A program made the translations under genes and the position numbers. Of a stretch of 64,000 nucleotides of DNA, positions 44,011 to 53,931 are shown one piece after another (positions within the stretch are counted from its first letter, which is position 1; every line of letters starts with the position of its first letter). The notes beneath the pieces were generated by a model. It was not told where the DNA came from. It did not search any database and saw only the letters and a list, made by a program, of their open reading frames with translations. The stretch is from the NCBI GenBank assembly GCA_030220185.1, contig JASPKZ010001237.1, forward strand, positions 573,501-637,500, given 5' to 3'. Origin of the DNA: Diploptera punctata (lineage: Eukaryota; Arthropoda; Insecta; Blattodea; Blaberidae).

Positions 44011-44036
<26 letters not shown>
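43526..44036 (+). mobile_element. AGTA-tailed LINE, 5'-truncated, 13-bp TSD
   Basis: A perfect duplication TAAAATAAGAATT (43513-43525 and 44037-44049) bounds it. Translation in two frames gives YGCETWTLTLREERRLQVFQ, KVLRKIFGPKRDDRQVNGE, then RRLRWAGHVARMGNERLAW, GRPRMRWENNINYDL and DWKALAQDRDVWRAY, a LINE C-terminus. An 83-codon frame (43751-44002) is open. It ends GCCAGTGAGTAAGTAAGTAA; a tetranucleotide tail of this kind is common in RTE-type elements. Confidence 0.9.
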
Positions 44037-44041
<5 letters not shown>

Positions 44042-44522
44042 TAAGAATTAGTAATACTTTGCATTCTTTTACTTTCTCTTGGATGTAATATATGTGGAAT
44101 TTTAAAAGGACTTATTTTCATTCATAAATAATACAATTTTCAATATTAGCTAAATAAGAGTCAAGTCTCAAATATGACATATCTTGACAACACGAAACAT
44201 CTGACACTGTTATCTGAATTTCCAATGTGGGTAACAAATTTTGACATACAGAATGTTTCAGAATTCAGCCACAGTAATTCATCTGCTTATAGAGGAATTG
44301 ATGCATGTAATTTGAATTAGGGAACCCAAGATCAGAAGTGAAAATCATCCGAGTTTTCAGTAGTTAAAAGTTATTACATTCAATATTTATAACCCAGTGT
44401 CAAAATGAAATTGGGGCATGGAACAATTTGGGATGGTTTGAAGCACTAATTAGAGATTGGAAGAAGCCCAAATATTAAAAACTAGAAAGCATATTTAAAA
44501 AAAAATTATATATATATATATA

Positions 44523-45312
44523 CAGCAAACTCGTGATTATCCATGTTAATTGGGACCGAGATATGCATGGAAAATCGAAAAACACGGATAATCCAATTAA
44601 GTTATTCAGCGCTGTGGAAGTTGATCAGAAATGTATTTACCCACTTTAACACTACTTATATGCAACAAATATTCATTAAATGTTATATTAAATGTATTTA
44701 TGTGTGTCGTAATTAACATTATTTTATTTTAATCATAATATGAAAAAATAATAGTGGGACTATTTCCTGTCATTGACCACTCTAGTTATGACAGTTATTC
44801 AAAATGGCCACCATAACCAGTGACAACTACACTAGTAACCACCGACATCCACACTTATAACCAGCGATGACAAATAATCAGTGATTCCCACACTAGTAAC
44901 CACCGATGACCACATTACAATTCAGCAAAAACCCACTGCAAACCGCATATCCGTGGACTAGTAACCACTGATGACCACACTACTAACCAGCAATAAACCC
45001 ACTGCCACAGCATATCTGTGGTTTCAATCAGTAACAACAAACTTTCAGTGACTCAGACAACAAAAATTTCCGAAATTGTACTGTATTCTCAGAATGTTGG
45101 TTGGTACCGTTAAACAAATCAGGGGAGGTGGTTGTGAGTGAAGGTTACTCTATTGTGCTGGTTTCTAAGCGCAGTTCACAGTAGCACATTTAAAAATAAA
45201 GAATTTTTCACAACAATACAAAATACAACATTTTTAAAAATACAGTAAAAAAATCATGCTCGGATAATCCACAAACTGGATAATACGCACACGGATAATC
45301 GGGTGTTTGCGG
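44523..45312. mobile_element. Tigger/pogo-like MITE
   Basis: The ends CAGCAAACTCGTGATTATCC and its near complement (GGATAATCGGGTGTTTGCGG) are inverted, with TA on both sides. The GATTATCC-type end resembles Tigger elements. No transposase remains. Inside, about 44815-45005, CACTAGTAACCACCGATGAC and variants repeat four to five times. Confidence 0.75.
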
Positions 45313-45341
45313 TATATATATATATATATATATATGGGGGC

Positions 45342-45622
45342 ACGCCGTAGCGTAGTGGTTAAGGCACTAAGCTACAAGCCGGAGGGTCGAGGGTTCAAGT
45401 CCCGTTGGGGTCAGGATTTTTAAACTGACCCAAACCCTCTGGCAGCACTATGGCCCTGGGGTCGACTCAGCCTCTAACAGAAATGAGTACCAGACACTTG
45501 TTCTGGGGGTAAAGGCGGCCGTCATGCAGGGCTGACAAAGTGCCAATTGTCTAGAAAAAGTGGGAACCTTAACCTCCTATTACCCCAAGGGCCTCTGGGC
45601 CTGTTGTGGGATCACTTTACTT
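45342..45622 (+). mobile_element. SINE family 4, near full-length
   Basis: The head has GCGTAGTGGTTAAGGCACTA (box A) and GAGGGTTCAAGTCCCGTTGG (box B). The body includes TGGGGTCGACTCAGCCTC and it ends ATCACTTTACTTTA. A truncated minus copy is at 50041-50279. Confidence 0.85.
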
Positions 45623-45821
45623 TATATATATATGTTAAGGGAATCTGTAAAATTGTTCATTTTTTCCTGATTTCACAGATTTTCTAAAAGCATAATTCTG
45701 ATATATTATTTAGTTCTTATATTTGGGCTTCATTCAATCCATAATTAAGATCCAAATCTATCCCATATATTTTTCTGCAATTCCATTTGATTTTAAAACT
45801 GCAATGTAAAAATCTCCAAGC

Positions 45822-45925
45822 ATGACATGCCTAGAAAGCCCTTGGCCAACCATCCGGCTGTTGGCCTCACATCCACATGTGTTACTCACTTAGTGTTGTG
45901 CCTACACTAGGGCCTAACTGCCATA
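45822..45925 (-). mobile_element. SINE family 2, 3' scrap
   Basis: On minus it matches the 3' part of the 6660 copy (ACACATGTGGATGTGAGGCC, then GGCTTTCTAGGCATGTCATG). The rest is missing. Confidence 0.5.
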
Positions 45926-46074
45926 ATAATAAAATACTATAAAAAAACTGATAAAGCATATACATATATACTTGTTTATTATATCAGGAGATAGGAAATA
46001 GATAACCACATTGAAATACCAGTTAGTCATACTCAAAGGGCTTTTAAAATATAAAAAAGCGAGTAAAAATCTAT

Positions 46075-46560
46075 AATTAAATTAATATTGAGAAGCTAAA
46101 GCTATTACTATGATAGAAATAAGTAAATTAATGAACACAATTCAATTATTGTAAATCAATGGTAAAAGAGAAAAATTTCTGCCTGAACCGGGAATCGAAC
46201 CCCGAACCTTTAGCTTTCCATGCTAATGCTCTGCCACTGAGCTAATCCAGGCTTCATTCCCATCCAAGCAGAAATCCTTCCTTTACCTTACTCTACTGGC
46301 CCCACATTCAATTGCAATGAATCATCATTCACAAATACACAATGAATGGCTTCTACCTGAAGAAGACATGAAGAGACTCCACACAGCTATACCATTATTT
46401 ATTAAATTAACATTGAGAAGCTAAAGCCATTACTATGATAGAAATAAGTAAATTAATGAACACAAATTATTGTAAACCAGTTCAGGCAGAAATTTTTCTC
46501 TTTACCATTTATTTACAATAATTTTTAATTGTGTTCATTTTCACTCTATTTTCACTCTAA
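46075..46560. mobile_element. tRNA-hairpin element (subfamily 3)
   Basis: A well-formed minus-strand tRNA-like sequence is flanked by AAAAGAGAAAAATTTCTGCC. A 65-bp block (GAGAAGCTAAAG ... GAACACAA) is directly repeated at 46076-46140 and 46406-46470. The second copy is followed by the inverted flank CAGGCAGAAATTTTTCTCTT. So both direct and inverted duplications occur around a single tRNA-like core. Confidence 0.65.
46181..46252 (-). tRNA. tRNA-like cloverleaf, GGA anticodon loop
   Basis: All four stems form well: acceptor GCCTGGA/TTCAGGC, D arm GCTC/GAGC, anticodon stem TTAGC/GCTAA with loop ATGGAAA, T arm CGGGG TTCGATT CCCGG. Box B GGTTCGATTCC is canonical. The anticodon would be GGA (serine) without a serine variable arm. 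Of the tRNA-like copies here it is the best fold, so a functional gene is not excluded. Confidence 0.5.
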
Positions 46561-46904
46561 AAAGTTCAAGTTTTCTAAAATGGTCATTTTCAGAAGCAAA
46601 ATAACTTAAAATAATTTTGTTGACCTAACTTAGAATAATTTTGTTAATGCATGATTTTAAGAAGACCTAAGGGTCAAGCAAGATGAACAATAACCTCATG
46701 TTGAAATTTTGAATGGTTTTCTCTCTCTGAATATTAACAAAGTTTAATTGTTCAGCTCAAATCAACATGGCAAATTTTTACTATAACTGTTATATTTTGT
46801 TTATGATGATTTTAAATATATCTCATTATGGTTGTTTTATTTAATAAATTATGTCAATATTTTGTTTTAATGTGTTTATATGTGGAAAATTCATCCACGC
46901 CAAC

Positions 46905-47260
46905 CGCTCGGGCCAAAGACCACTTAAACCTTAGAGATCCTTTTTATGCTACGTTACGGCTGGGCTTAACTGCCATCATAACACTTAGGTAGACGTACAT
47001 CGAGCCAGTGTAAGGGTGACATGTGGTCAGCGTGTCGAGTCCTCCAGCCATTATAGCTGGTCTTCTCAACCTAGAGTCGCTACTTATAGTAGCTACCCAA
47101 ATGTCTCACAATGCTGGGTGGGCATCAGTCCCATACTGGCCGAAATTCCACGAGAAAATTTCTTCCCTCATGGGGACTCAAAACAGCGCAAGTCCTGTAG
47201 CTCTGCACCAAAGTATCTTGCCTTAACCACTCGGCTCTGGCACGGGACACTGTATATCAG
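46905..47260 (-). mobile_element. SINE family 2, long copy
   Basis: The minus-strand copy has its head at the right (TGCCTTAACCACTCGGCTCT read on plus) and the body GGTCTTCTCAACCTAGAGTC, AGTAGCTACCCAAATG. It includes extra 3' sequence (TGCTACGTTACGGCTGG) not seen in the 1.9 kb copy. Confidence 0.75.
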
Positions 47261-47592
47261 ATGTGAGAAAAAATTTAACAACCGGTATCGAATCTGGGAT
47301 CACTGTTTCAAATTCTCTATAACCAGATAAATATCTTCAATTTAATCCTGAAACATGCATCTTGCCAAAAGTTAAATATGCATTGTAATTTTACCATAAG
47401 GTTGCACATAAAGATAACAGAAAACGCCACAATTCTCTGCTGTTTTGCAATTGATTGCTAAGATTATTTACAAAAAAATCTCTATTTTCTTTTCACTTGT
47501 GAATAAAATGTGCAAACTCCATCATGGTCCATGTTCGATATTTCAAAACAAAGCTAATGAGCCTCATATAATCAATAAGAAACATGAAAATT

Positions 47593-47714
47593 ATCCATCC
47601 ATAGTAATTCTGCCCGAAGGCACGTCTTTCACTGCAATCACAGCATTTTCATGCTATGCTTTGCAGCTTTACTAGGGAATTATAGGTGTGGCGGCTTCCC
47701 GTTGCTTTCCACAA
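47593..47714 (-). mobile_element. SINE family 1, truncated
   Basis: Only the 3' 120 bp is present (CCATCCATAGTAATTCTGCC to TTCCCGTTGCTTTCCACA), then unrelated sequence: 5' truncation. Confidence 0.85.
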
Positions 47715-47859
47715 GATAATTATAATGGAAATATACACACAAATTATATCTTTTCAACTTCGACATATTTCAGATATCTTTATCCTCATCAGGATAAAAA
47801 ATATCTCCAAATCATATCCAGGTAAGAAAATGCACTTCCAATTCATTATATTATCCAAC

Positions 47860-48193
47860 CATCCATAGTAATTCTGCCCAAGTGCTGATCTCTTACTGCA
47901 ATCATAGCATTTTCATGCTATGTTTTGCAGCTTTACTAGTGAATTATAGGGGTGGTCGCTTCCCGTTACTTTCCACACCGGTGAAGGATGACGATAACGA
48001 TAAGGATGATGATGATGATGATGGCTGGATGATTTTCAGGGACCGTTGGGCCCTAAGCTTCCTGACATGTCTTACAGGTGAGGAAAAACCCCAATAAAAA
48101 CCTCACCCAGGAGCCTGTCCCTATCGGGAATCAAACCCGGGCCCGCTGCGTGACAAGGCAGCACGCTACCTCAAGACCCACAGTGGTGGACCA
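47860..48193 (-). mobile_element. SINE family 1 copy
   Basis: Complete minus copy from ATCCATAGTAATTCTGCCC to CCTCAAGACCCACAGTGGTG. GAT-rich core at 48000-48025. Target-site duplication unclear in AT-rich flanks. Confidence 0.85.
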
Positions 48194-49268
48194 ATATATT
48201 ATAATGTATATAATTAAGAAGCAAATAAAAGAAATAGATATGATTAAAGAATTGCATATCATGTTCAAGCAACAGGAGAAAAGTTTGCCAACTCTTAGGG
48301 CCGCATGCAAATACATTAGTCTCTACTCAAATTACTTCCAATCACTGGTGAGCTGACTCACCGTGAGCAATTGCTGAGATCGAATTAACGGCTGACTTAC
48401 CAGTCATGCATGAAAGTCGACATTTTCGTAATATTGGCAACGAATTACCCAGAATTCTCAGCAATAAAACCACTTCCGTTATTTTTGTCTGCTATAGAGG
48501 AACACATTTACGCTTGCATTCTGCAAATAATACCATATACGATGTCTGCATCGTGCAATATTACGCCGATTATCCTGTTCTTCCAGTTGAATTCTTTGGT
48601 AGACTCTATTAAATTCCTCTTCTCCGCATATACTGAAAACATGATCGAAGTCTTCAAGGTCCGACATCTTGGATAAAGCTGCAAAGGTTTCAAACTACAT
48701 CGGTTCCCTTCGGGATTCTCACGATAAGTTTCTATCTTGAGCTATGATCTATGAGTTACCTCGTCAGGTAGCTTACAATTATTATCGCATGAATAGATTT
48801 CTGAGTAAGCAAAATGTATTAGGATAAAACTTCTCAGCAGAGAACGCCTTTTACGGTCTAATGCGTTTATAAATTCGACCCTTAAGCACATAGGAGGGTT
48901 TATTTCAACACTCAGGCAATGCATTGCAAACATTTTCAGATAAATCAAACTTCCCATGGGAGAATCTCTTAATAACTACTCTCTATTGTTAATATTTCTG
49001 ATTCAACACCATTTTTTCATAATTTTTTAAGATGATTTGAGTGAACTAGATCTTGTGAAAGGAATCAGCCAAAATATTTAAAAAATAATTGTCAGTAACT
49101 TATATATTCCATTAGCTCTATTTGAATGACAATCTGGTAAAAGAGATTTTTTAATAGACAGGAAATTCATTATTCTATAATTAATACGTAGAGAAAATTA
49201 TCTTACCAATTTACTTCCTCCTCTTCTGACCCCTTTCTTGTACTACTTTTTCACTTACATCCTCATAC
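48194..49268. other. eIF2D intron; one unrecognised ORF
   Basis: The region downstream of the 49269-49382 exon on minus. A minus frame (48479-48667) starts MSDLEDFDHVFSICGEEEFN and could be the N-terminus of a transposon protein, but I cannot place it. The next eIF2D exon was not seen. Confidence 0.3.
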
Positions 49269-49382
49269 CTGTAGCCATGCGTCATGTGGGATACAAAGAG
49301 ATCTACTAAATCCTCAAATGTTACAGCCAGTGAGTTGGGATCTTCCACAACATGGCGTAATCCATCATCTAAGTTCACCATG
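49269..49382 (-). CDS. eIF2D exon (SWIB-like region, second part)
   Basis: Acceptor TTTGTTTTGCAG precedes the exon and donor ACAG/GTATGAGG ends it. The 114 bp read MVNLDDGLRHVVEDPNSLAV followed by TFEDLVDLFVSHMTHGY. This matches the end of the SWIB/MDM2-like domain of eIF2D and the 'MT-x-Y' segment before the SUI1 domain. Its first base completes the codon left open by the 53588-53677 exon. eIF2D is a cytosolic initiation/recycling factor that delivers tRNA to the 40S P site. A tRNA hairpin inserts at 49405, very near the acceptor. Confidence 0.7.
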
Positions 49383-49473
49383 CTGCAAAACAAATATTAC
49401 ATTTTGATGTTTTTATTATTCATTTCATACATCTCAATGATGGATAAATCATATTTGAAGAGAAAAATTACAT

Positions 49474-49546
49474 GCTCAGACTAAGGCTTGAACCCAGGAC
49501 CTTTCACACTCCAGGCAAATGCTCTAAACGAGTGAGCTACCTGAAC
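49474..49546 (-). tRNA. Element-borne tRNA-like, GGA loop
   Basis: D arm GCTC/GAGC region (GGTAGCTCACTCGTTTAGAG), anticodon loop CTGGAGT and T arm CTGGGTTCAAGCC are visible; acceptor TTCAGG/TCTGAGC pairs imperfectly. A serine-type NGA triplet again sits in the loop. Confidence 0.4.
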
Positions 49547-49679
49547 AAGTTCCAATCTAAATGCAAAGTTTTCTCTTATATACGCTGTCAATCCCTGTGC
49601 GCCAAATGGTTTCATAGCATTTGGTGCACGGGAATTAACAGTGTATATAAGAGAAAAATTTAGGTTTATATTGGAACTT

Positions 49680-49751
49680 TGTCAGGTAGCTCACTCGGTT
49701 AGATCATTTGCCCAGAGTGTCAAAGGTCCTGGGTTCAAGCCCAGTCTGACC
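49680..49751 (+). tRNA. Element-borne tRNA-like, decayed
   Basis: GTCAGGTAGCTCACTCGG starts it; the T arm GGTCCTGGGTTCAAGCCCAG is intact. The anticodon stem (ATTTGCCCAGAGTGTCAAA) is disrupted. AATTTTTCTC follows. Confidence 0.35.
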
Positions 49752-50040
49752 ATATAATTTTTCTCAAAATATTACATTTATTTGCTTTTTAAACTTCTAA
49801 TACCAATATTATGGTTATTTAGAAATAATACCCAATTCTCACTAGATTATGTTGAAAATTTGGGAAATTCTTATGTTTGGATTAAATCTTAAAATCAAAC
49901 TTGTAGAGACATGAAAATTCAAATTTTTAAACTAGAGTGTATATTGCTCAAAGTAATTGTATTATGAACTGATCAGATAACCAAACAATTGAAGATCTGA
50001 CTCTGTATGCCATGTAACGTACAACTAGAATGAATTTTAA

Positions 50041-50279
50041 AGTAAAGTAGTCCCACGACAGGCCTCGGGAGGCCTTTGGGGTAGTAGGAGGTTAAGGCTC
50101 CCACTTTTTCTAGACAATCGGCACTTGATGTCAGCCGGGTTGTCAGCCCTGCGTGACGGCCGCCTTTACCCCCATAACAAGCATCTGATACTCATTTCCA
50201 TTAGAGGCTGAGTCGACCCCAGGGCCATAGTGCCGCCAGAAGGTTTTGGTCAGTTTAAAAATCCTGACCCCACCGGGAC
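50041..50279 (-). mobile_element. SINE family 4, 5'-truncated
   Basis: TAAAGTAGTCCCACGACAGG through GAGTCGACCCCAGGGCCATA to AAAAATCCTGACCCCACCGG is the complement of 45400-45615. The tRNA-like head is lost at CGGGACTT. Confidence 0.85.
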
Positions 50280-50284
50280 TTCTT

Positions 50285-50485
50285 AACAAAGGAGCTGCCA
50301 TTTGCAAAAACCGTAGCAATGGCTCGTAGCATTTGGGGTTAGGGAATTAACTATGTAGAAGAGAAAAATATGCATTTAGATTGGATACCTAGGTAGCTCA
50401 CTTGGATAGAGCATTGACATCGAGAGTCAAAGGTCCTGGGTTCAAACCCCAGTCTAGGCATATATTTTTCTTTTCAAATATAAGT
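50285..50485 (+). mobile_element. tRNA-hairpin family, single-arm copy
   Basis: The 5' body GGAGCTGCCATTTGCAAAAA and ATAGAAGAGAAAAATATGCA-like flank lead into a tRNA-like sequence (50387-50459) and ATATTTTTCTTTTCAAATAT. Only one arm is present, showing the uninverted order: body, tRNA, T-run tail. Confidence 0.7.
50387..50459 (+). tRNA. tRNA-like cloverleaf, CGA anticodon loop
   Basis: Stems: ACCTAGG/TCTAGGC, GCTC/GAGC, TTGAC/GTCAA with loop ATCGAGA, and CTGGG TTCAAAC CCCAG, both last stems perfect. The loop gives CGA (serine) with a short variable region. TTTTTC lies about nine bases downstream. Confidence 0.5.
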
Positions 50486-51229
50486 AGATATGTAAATAGA
50501 TGAGATTTTTGGAAGATGGAAGAAACAAAATGTACTTTAACATTTTTATACTGTAATACACAAATGATTTACTTGTCAACCAATAATTTCATTCAATTTC
50601 AATCATTGAAATGAATAAAGCATTCAGATAGTTAAAACATATGTTTTGATTTGTGTGAACCATCCTGAACTCCAGCACCACCCTTAAAGGGATCTCCCTT
50701 GTATACATGAAAATCAAAGCCACCTAAACTCAAAATGCATTATCTCGATATCAATGATAATTACAGTGACATTAGTGTGTTAAATTATTTTTGCAAGTGC
50801 CATCTTCTAAACACTTGCAAAATTATTTACGTTATTCAAGTGATGTTGCTTATCATTACAAGCTGCATGAAGTTTTAACAAATGTTTAAAATAGCCAGTT
50901 TCCTAATGCAAGAGATCATAAAAGCTAATTGACCAAAATCCAATCCAATTAAAAATAAATGCTAAACAAAAAGGGCAAATATAAGGTTAGTGTGTCATTT
51001 TAGTTAAGATTTTAAATTAAAACGCAGTAAGTTTATATGTGAGATATTATTGCTTATACATTTGGGTATTTTATTCTAATGGAAATGAGACCTAACTAAT
51101 AACCTATATTAGACAAAAAAGGACAAATGCAATTATTTTTATTCAGTGCCACCAGGTTGTCATTTCGATATTCTGGTATTCTCTCCTGGCATGGCGCTAT
51201 TCTAACCAACTTCTGAGGTTGGGGCACCT
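50486..51229. other. eIF2D intron, unassigned
   Basis: No coding or repeat match. A small inverted repeat (TTGCAAGTG ... CACTTGCAA) lies at 50785-50833. Confidence 0.4.
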
Positions 51230-51502
51230 GGAAGACACAGTTATTCTGCCTTGATGATATATGATAAATGATGTGCCCTGAGAGGCTTTAATCCTAAACT
51301 TAAATATGTAAATGATGATAATGATGGCCAGATGATGTTCGGGGAATATCTGGGCCTTAAAGTTTCCGGACATTTGTTTGTCTTACAAGCAAGGAAAAAA
51401 AAAAAAAAAACAATCCCCAGGAAAATTGCACCAACCAGGGATCGAACCCAGACCCGCTGCATGACAAGACAGCACGCTACCTTGAGGCCACAGCAATGGA
51501 CA
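51230..51502 (-). mobile_element. SINE family 1, diverged
   Basis: The body (GTCTTACAAGCAAGG, poly-A run) and head (CGCTACCTTGAGGCCACAGC) match the family, but the 3' end is degraded. Confidence 0.75.
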
Positions 51503-51581
51503 CAAATGCAATGTTAATGTGAATTATTTTGGTTTATATAACTTTTTAGGCTTTTACAACTGGTGTCTTGTTTCTTGAAAT

Positions 51582-51985
51582 GTTGGTTGGTATCTAATGT
51601 CGAGCACTTGATAATGAAATCATTTGCTCTCTTGCACTCCAATATTTAGCAGAAAGGCTGGTCTCTTCTACAAAAGCTGGACAACGGAGGAGATGGTTTC
51701 TTTCCATATCTTCATTTAAATTGCAAAAAGGACATGGTGAATCTGTTATGTCAATTCTGTGTAGGTGTTTATTCAAGCAGCCATGTCCCATTAACAGTCT
51801 GAATGTTGCTACTGCAGATTTTCTTTGTAATGTAGTAATGTCAGAAGCTTGTAGATTTTCCCATTCCTTTCCAGATGTTTTGGTGGTGTATTCTTCTCTA
51901 AGTTTATTGATGTATTTATTTGAGATAATTTTTTGATAGAGTGAAAGGAAACTGGAGTAGAAGTTGGGTTTGAAACAATTTTGCT
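51582..51985 (-). mobile_element. I-like LINE, RNase H end, truncated copy
   Basis: It matches 27379-27785 closely: MGHGCLNKHLHRIDITDSP, CPFCNLNEDMERNHLLRCP, SAREQMISLSSARH. The copy is broken by two frames. Its left end TTGGTTGGTATCTAATGTCG is the 3' end of the family. It sits in an eIF2D intron on the gene's own strand. Confidence 0.9.
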
Positions 51986-52689
51986 GAAATGTCTTCTGGG
52001 CTGAATGGACATGATTCAGAGCTTATACAACTCATCATTTCATCTACCGCAGCAGTAGACAAAACATTGAGTCGTGTAAGTTCTGGACCAATCCATTCAG
52101 TCCAGAACACATTTTTAAAAATTATTTAGGTTTGTTAGCTTTTAAGTTTCAAGACCGATGTGCGTAAATATGAAGTAAACTCAAAGATAATTGATTATTG
52201 TGGGAGTAGTTGAAATAATAATATTGATATCAGGAAATATAATTACAAAATGGCACCTAGATATACTGTTTATTAATACAGCCATGGTCTAGAAGACCTG
52301 ATTTCTATTTTTATTGTCTGAATTGCCATAAAGATCATGTAACTCACTTATGTATTGGACCTTCACATACAGCAATCTCACTAAAGCTATTATTAAATTC
52401 AAGCTCTACGGTTATAATGTTACAATTTTTATCAGTGCTTTTCAAAGTTTTCACAGTGGTTTGACATGATTCTACATTACCAGAAACAATTTGTTTGTAT
52501 GATTCCTATGTAATAAATTCTTGCAGCGAATTTAGAAATAGTCTGGATCACATGTACAATTTTGAAAAGGATACTTTCTTCTTTTTTCCTTTATAGCTAT
52601 TTGCTACTTTAATAAAATTATCCAATTTGTTCTGCTTTTTAAGAAATATAAATATATTATCTCCTTATTTAACTTTCACAGGGAAAGAA
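51986..52689. other. eIF2D intron, mostly unassigned
   Basis: At 51990-52110 both strands are open (minus TAAVDEMMSCISSESCPFSP; plus MSSGLNGHDSELIQLIISST followed by a GTAAGT donor-like site). Neither is recognised. GTTCTGGACC ... GTCCAGAAC forms a small hairpin at 52080. Confidence 0.3.
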
Positions 52690-53250
52690 CACTATGAGGT
52701 TTAATTTAATAATTAAATTAATGTTTTTATTACCTCACTTCATATCCTTTTTCTTCTATACTGCAGTTTCGGAGCTTATCTCCATCGTCAGTAGCCTCTA
52801 GTCGACCGGTGTTATGTCGTTTCTTGGCGGTTTCCTTCTTACTTCTATCGGTGGACCGATGAACCTCTGGATCAGGTCAAAATTTGCGGGAGTTTCAAAA
52901 TTCATGAGTTTGTCTTTTTTGTTTTTTTGGATATGGATTCTTACATTTAATTGACACAGAAGCTAGCCTAATCAAACAAACAGATAAACTAAAGGAACTC
53001 ACAGTCTGGGAAAGAATCCATATCCAAAAAAACAAAAAAGACAAACTCATGAATTTTGAAACTCCCGCAAATTTTGACCTGATCCAGAGGTTCATCGGTC
53101 CACCGATAGAAGTAAGAAGGAAACCGCCAAGAAACGACATAACACCGGTCGACTAGAGGCTACTGACGATGGAGATAAGCTCCGAAACTGCAGTATAGAA
53201 GAAAAAGGATATGAGGTGAGGTAATAAGAACATTAATTTAATTATTATAT
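52690..53250. mobile_element. Penelope 3' end, inverted pair
   Basis: The arms 52690-52935 and about 53010-53250 are complementary (GCGGTTTCCTTCTTACTTCT and its complement; CGACATAACACCGGTCGAC). The right arm encodes KQTDKLKELTVWERIHIQKN and NFETPANFDLIQRFIGPPIE, the tail after the GIY-YIG domain. Borders are AACACTATGAGGTTTAATTT and GAGGTAATAAGAACATTAAT. A third copy starts at 63835. Confidence 0.85.
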
Positions 53251-53587
53251 TATTTCCTGTTGGTCAACTGAAAATGTATTATTTCATTACCAAAAAAGTA
53301 TTATGAAAATTTCAATAATTAACATAAGCATGGAATTGCATTCCTTGATAGTTTCAATATGTGAGTGAGGAAGCATAGTACCTAATAGATTATTTTCTAC
53401 CATAACAGTGTGGGCCAAAGGAAAAATTCTAGATTAAGTATTGAGACAATGAGAGCTATGTTAGTTATTAGACAAAAATATGTAATGGGCTGGTGATAAG
53501 TCCTTCAACTGCCACATGAAAAGACATAAAATTCCTCAAGGTTAATTCATGTAAACATATTAACACATTTACCATATAAACACTCAC

Positions 53588-53677
53588 CCCTTTACTACTG
53601 GATCTTGTAATCTTTCTCGCTTCACGTAATCTGTAATTATCTTTCTTATTTGTGGTACTGTTACTGTGTCGCCTCTC
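53588..53677 (-). CDS. eIF2D exon (SWIB-like region, first part)
   Basis: Acceptor TTTTATTTTAG and donor GGG/GTGAGTGT bound 90 bp reading RGDTVTVPQIRKIITDYVKR followed by ERLQDPVVKG. The 'TDYVK' core is the SWIB/MDM2-like segment of eIF2D. Phase is 2/1 on both sides, so it joins both the 61792 exon and the 49382 exon without a shift. The winged-helix part expected between it and 61792 was not found. Confidence 0.7.
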
Positions 53678-53931
53678 CTAAAATAAAATTCATATGCTAC
53701 AATATCTGCTGATCAAAACAAGTAGAATAACATTCTTACACAGCATCATATTCACAACTACTTCTTCATTATTGAATAAGTGCAATTTATCACCTCATTT
53801 GTATCAGGAAACTTGATAATAAATTATGGATAAAGGAAAAAAATCAATGCAAATGCCTGTAAAAATCAATACTAGTAAAATTCATATCAAATTCCGTTGA
53901 GGTGAAGTCATATGATGAAAGTTAAAAACTA

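Larger units (their letters stand above)
49405..49766 (-). mobile_element. tRNA-hairpin retroposon with 13-bp TSD, beside an eIF2D exon
   Basis: A perfect duplication AAATATTACATTT (49392-49404 and 49767-49779) bounds 362 bp. Two tRNA-like sequences face each other (49474-49546 minus; 49680-49751 plus), meeting at a short loop near 49610 (GCGCCAAATG ... CATTTGGTGCA). The family tail is at the left (CATACATCTCAATGATGG), so the element runs on minus, the strand of eIF2D. The two tRNA copies have drifted independently. Confidence 0.9.

Noticed and set aside
48479..48667. MSDLEDFDHVF ORF as a Harbinger transposase start
   Set aside because: Resemblance is only in style; no DDE core nearby and no terminal repeats found.
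51990..52110. Open stretch on both strands as an extra eIF2D exon
   Set aside because: The 53588 and 49382 exons already join in phase with continuous homology, leaving no room for it.
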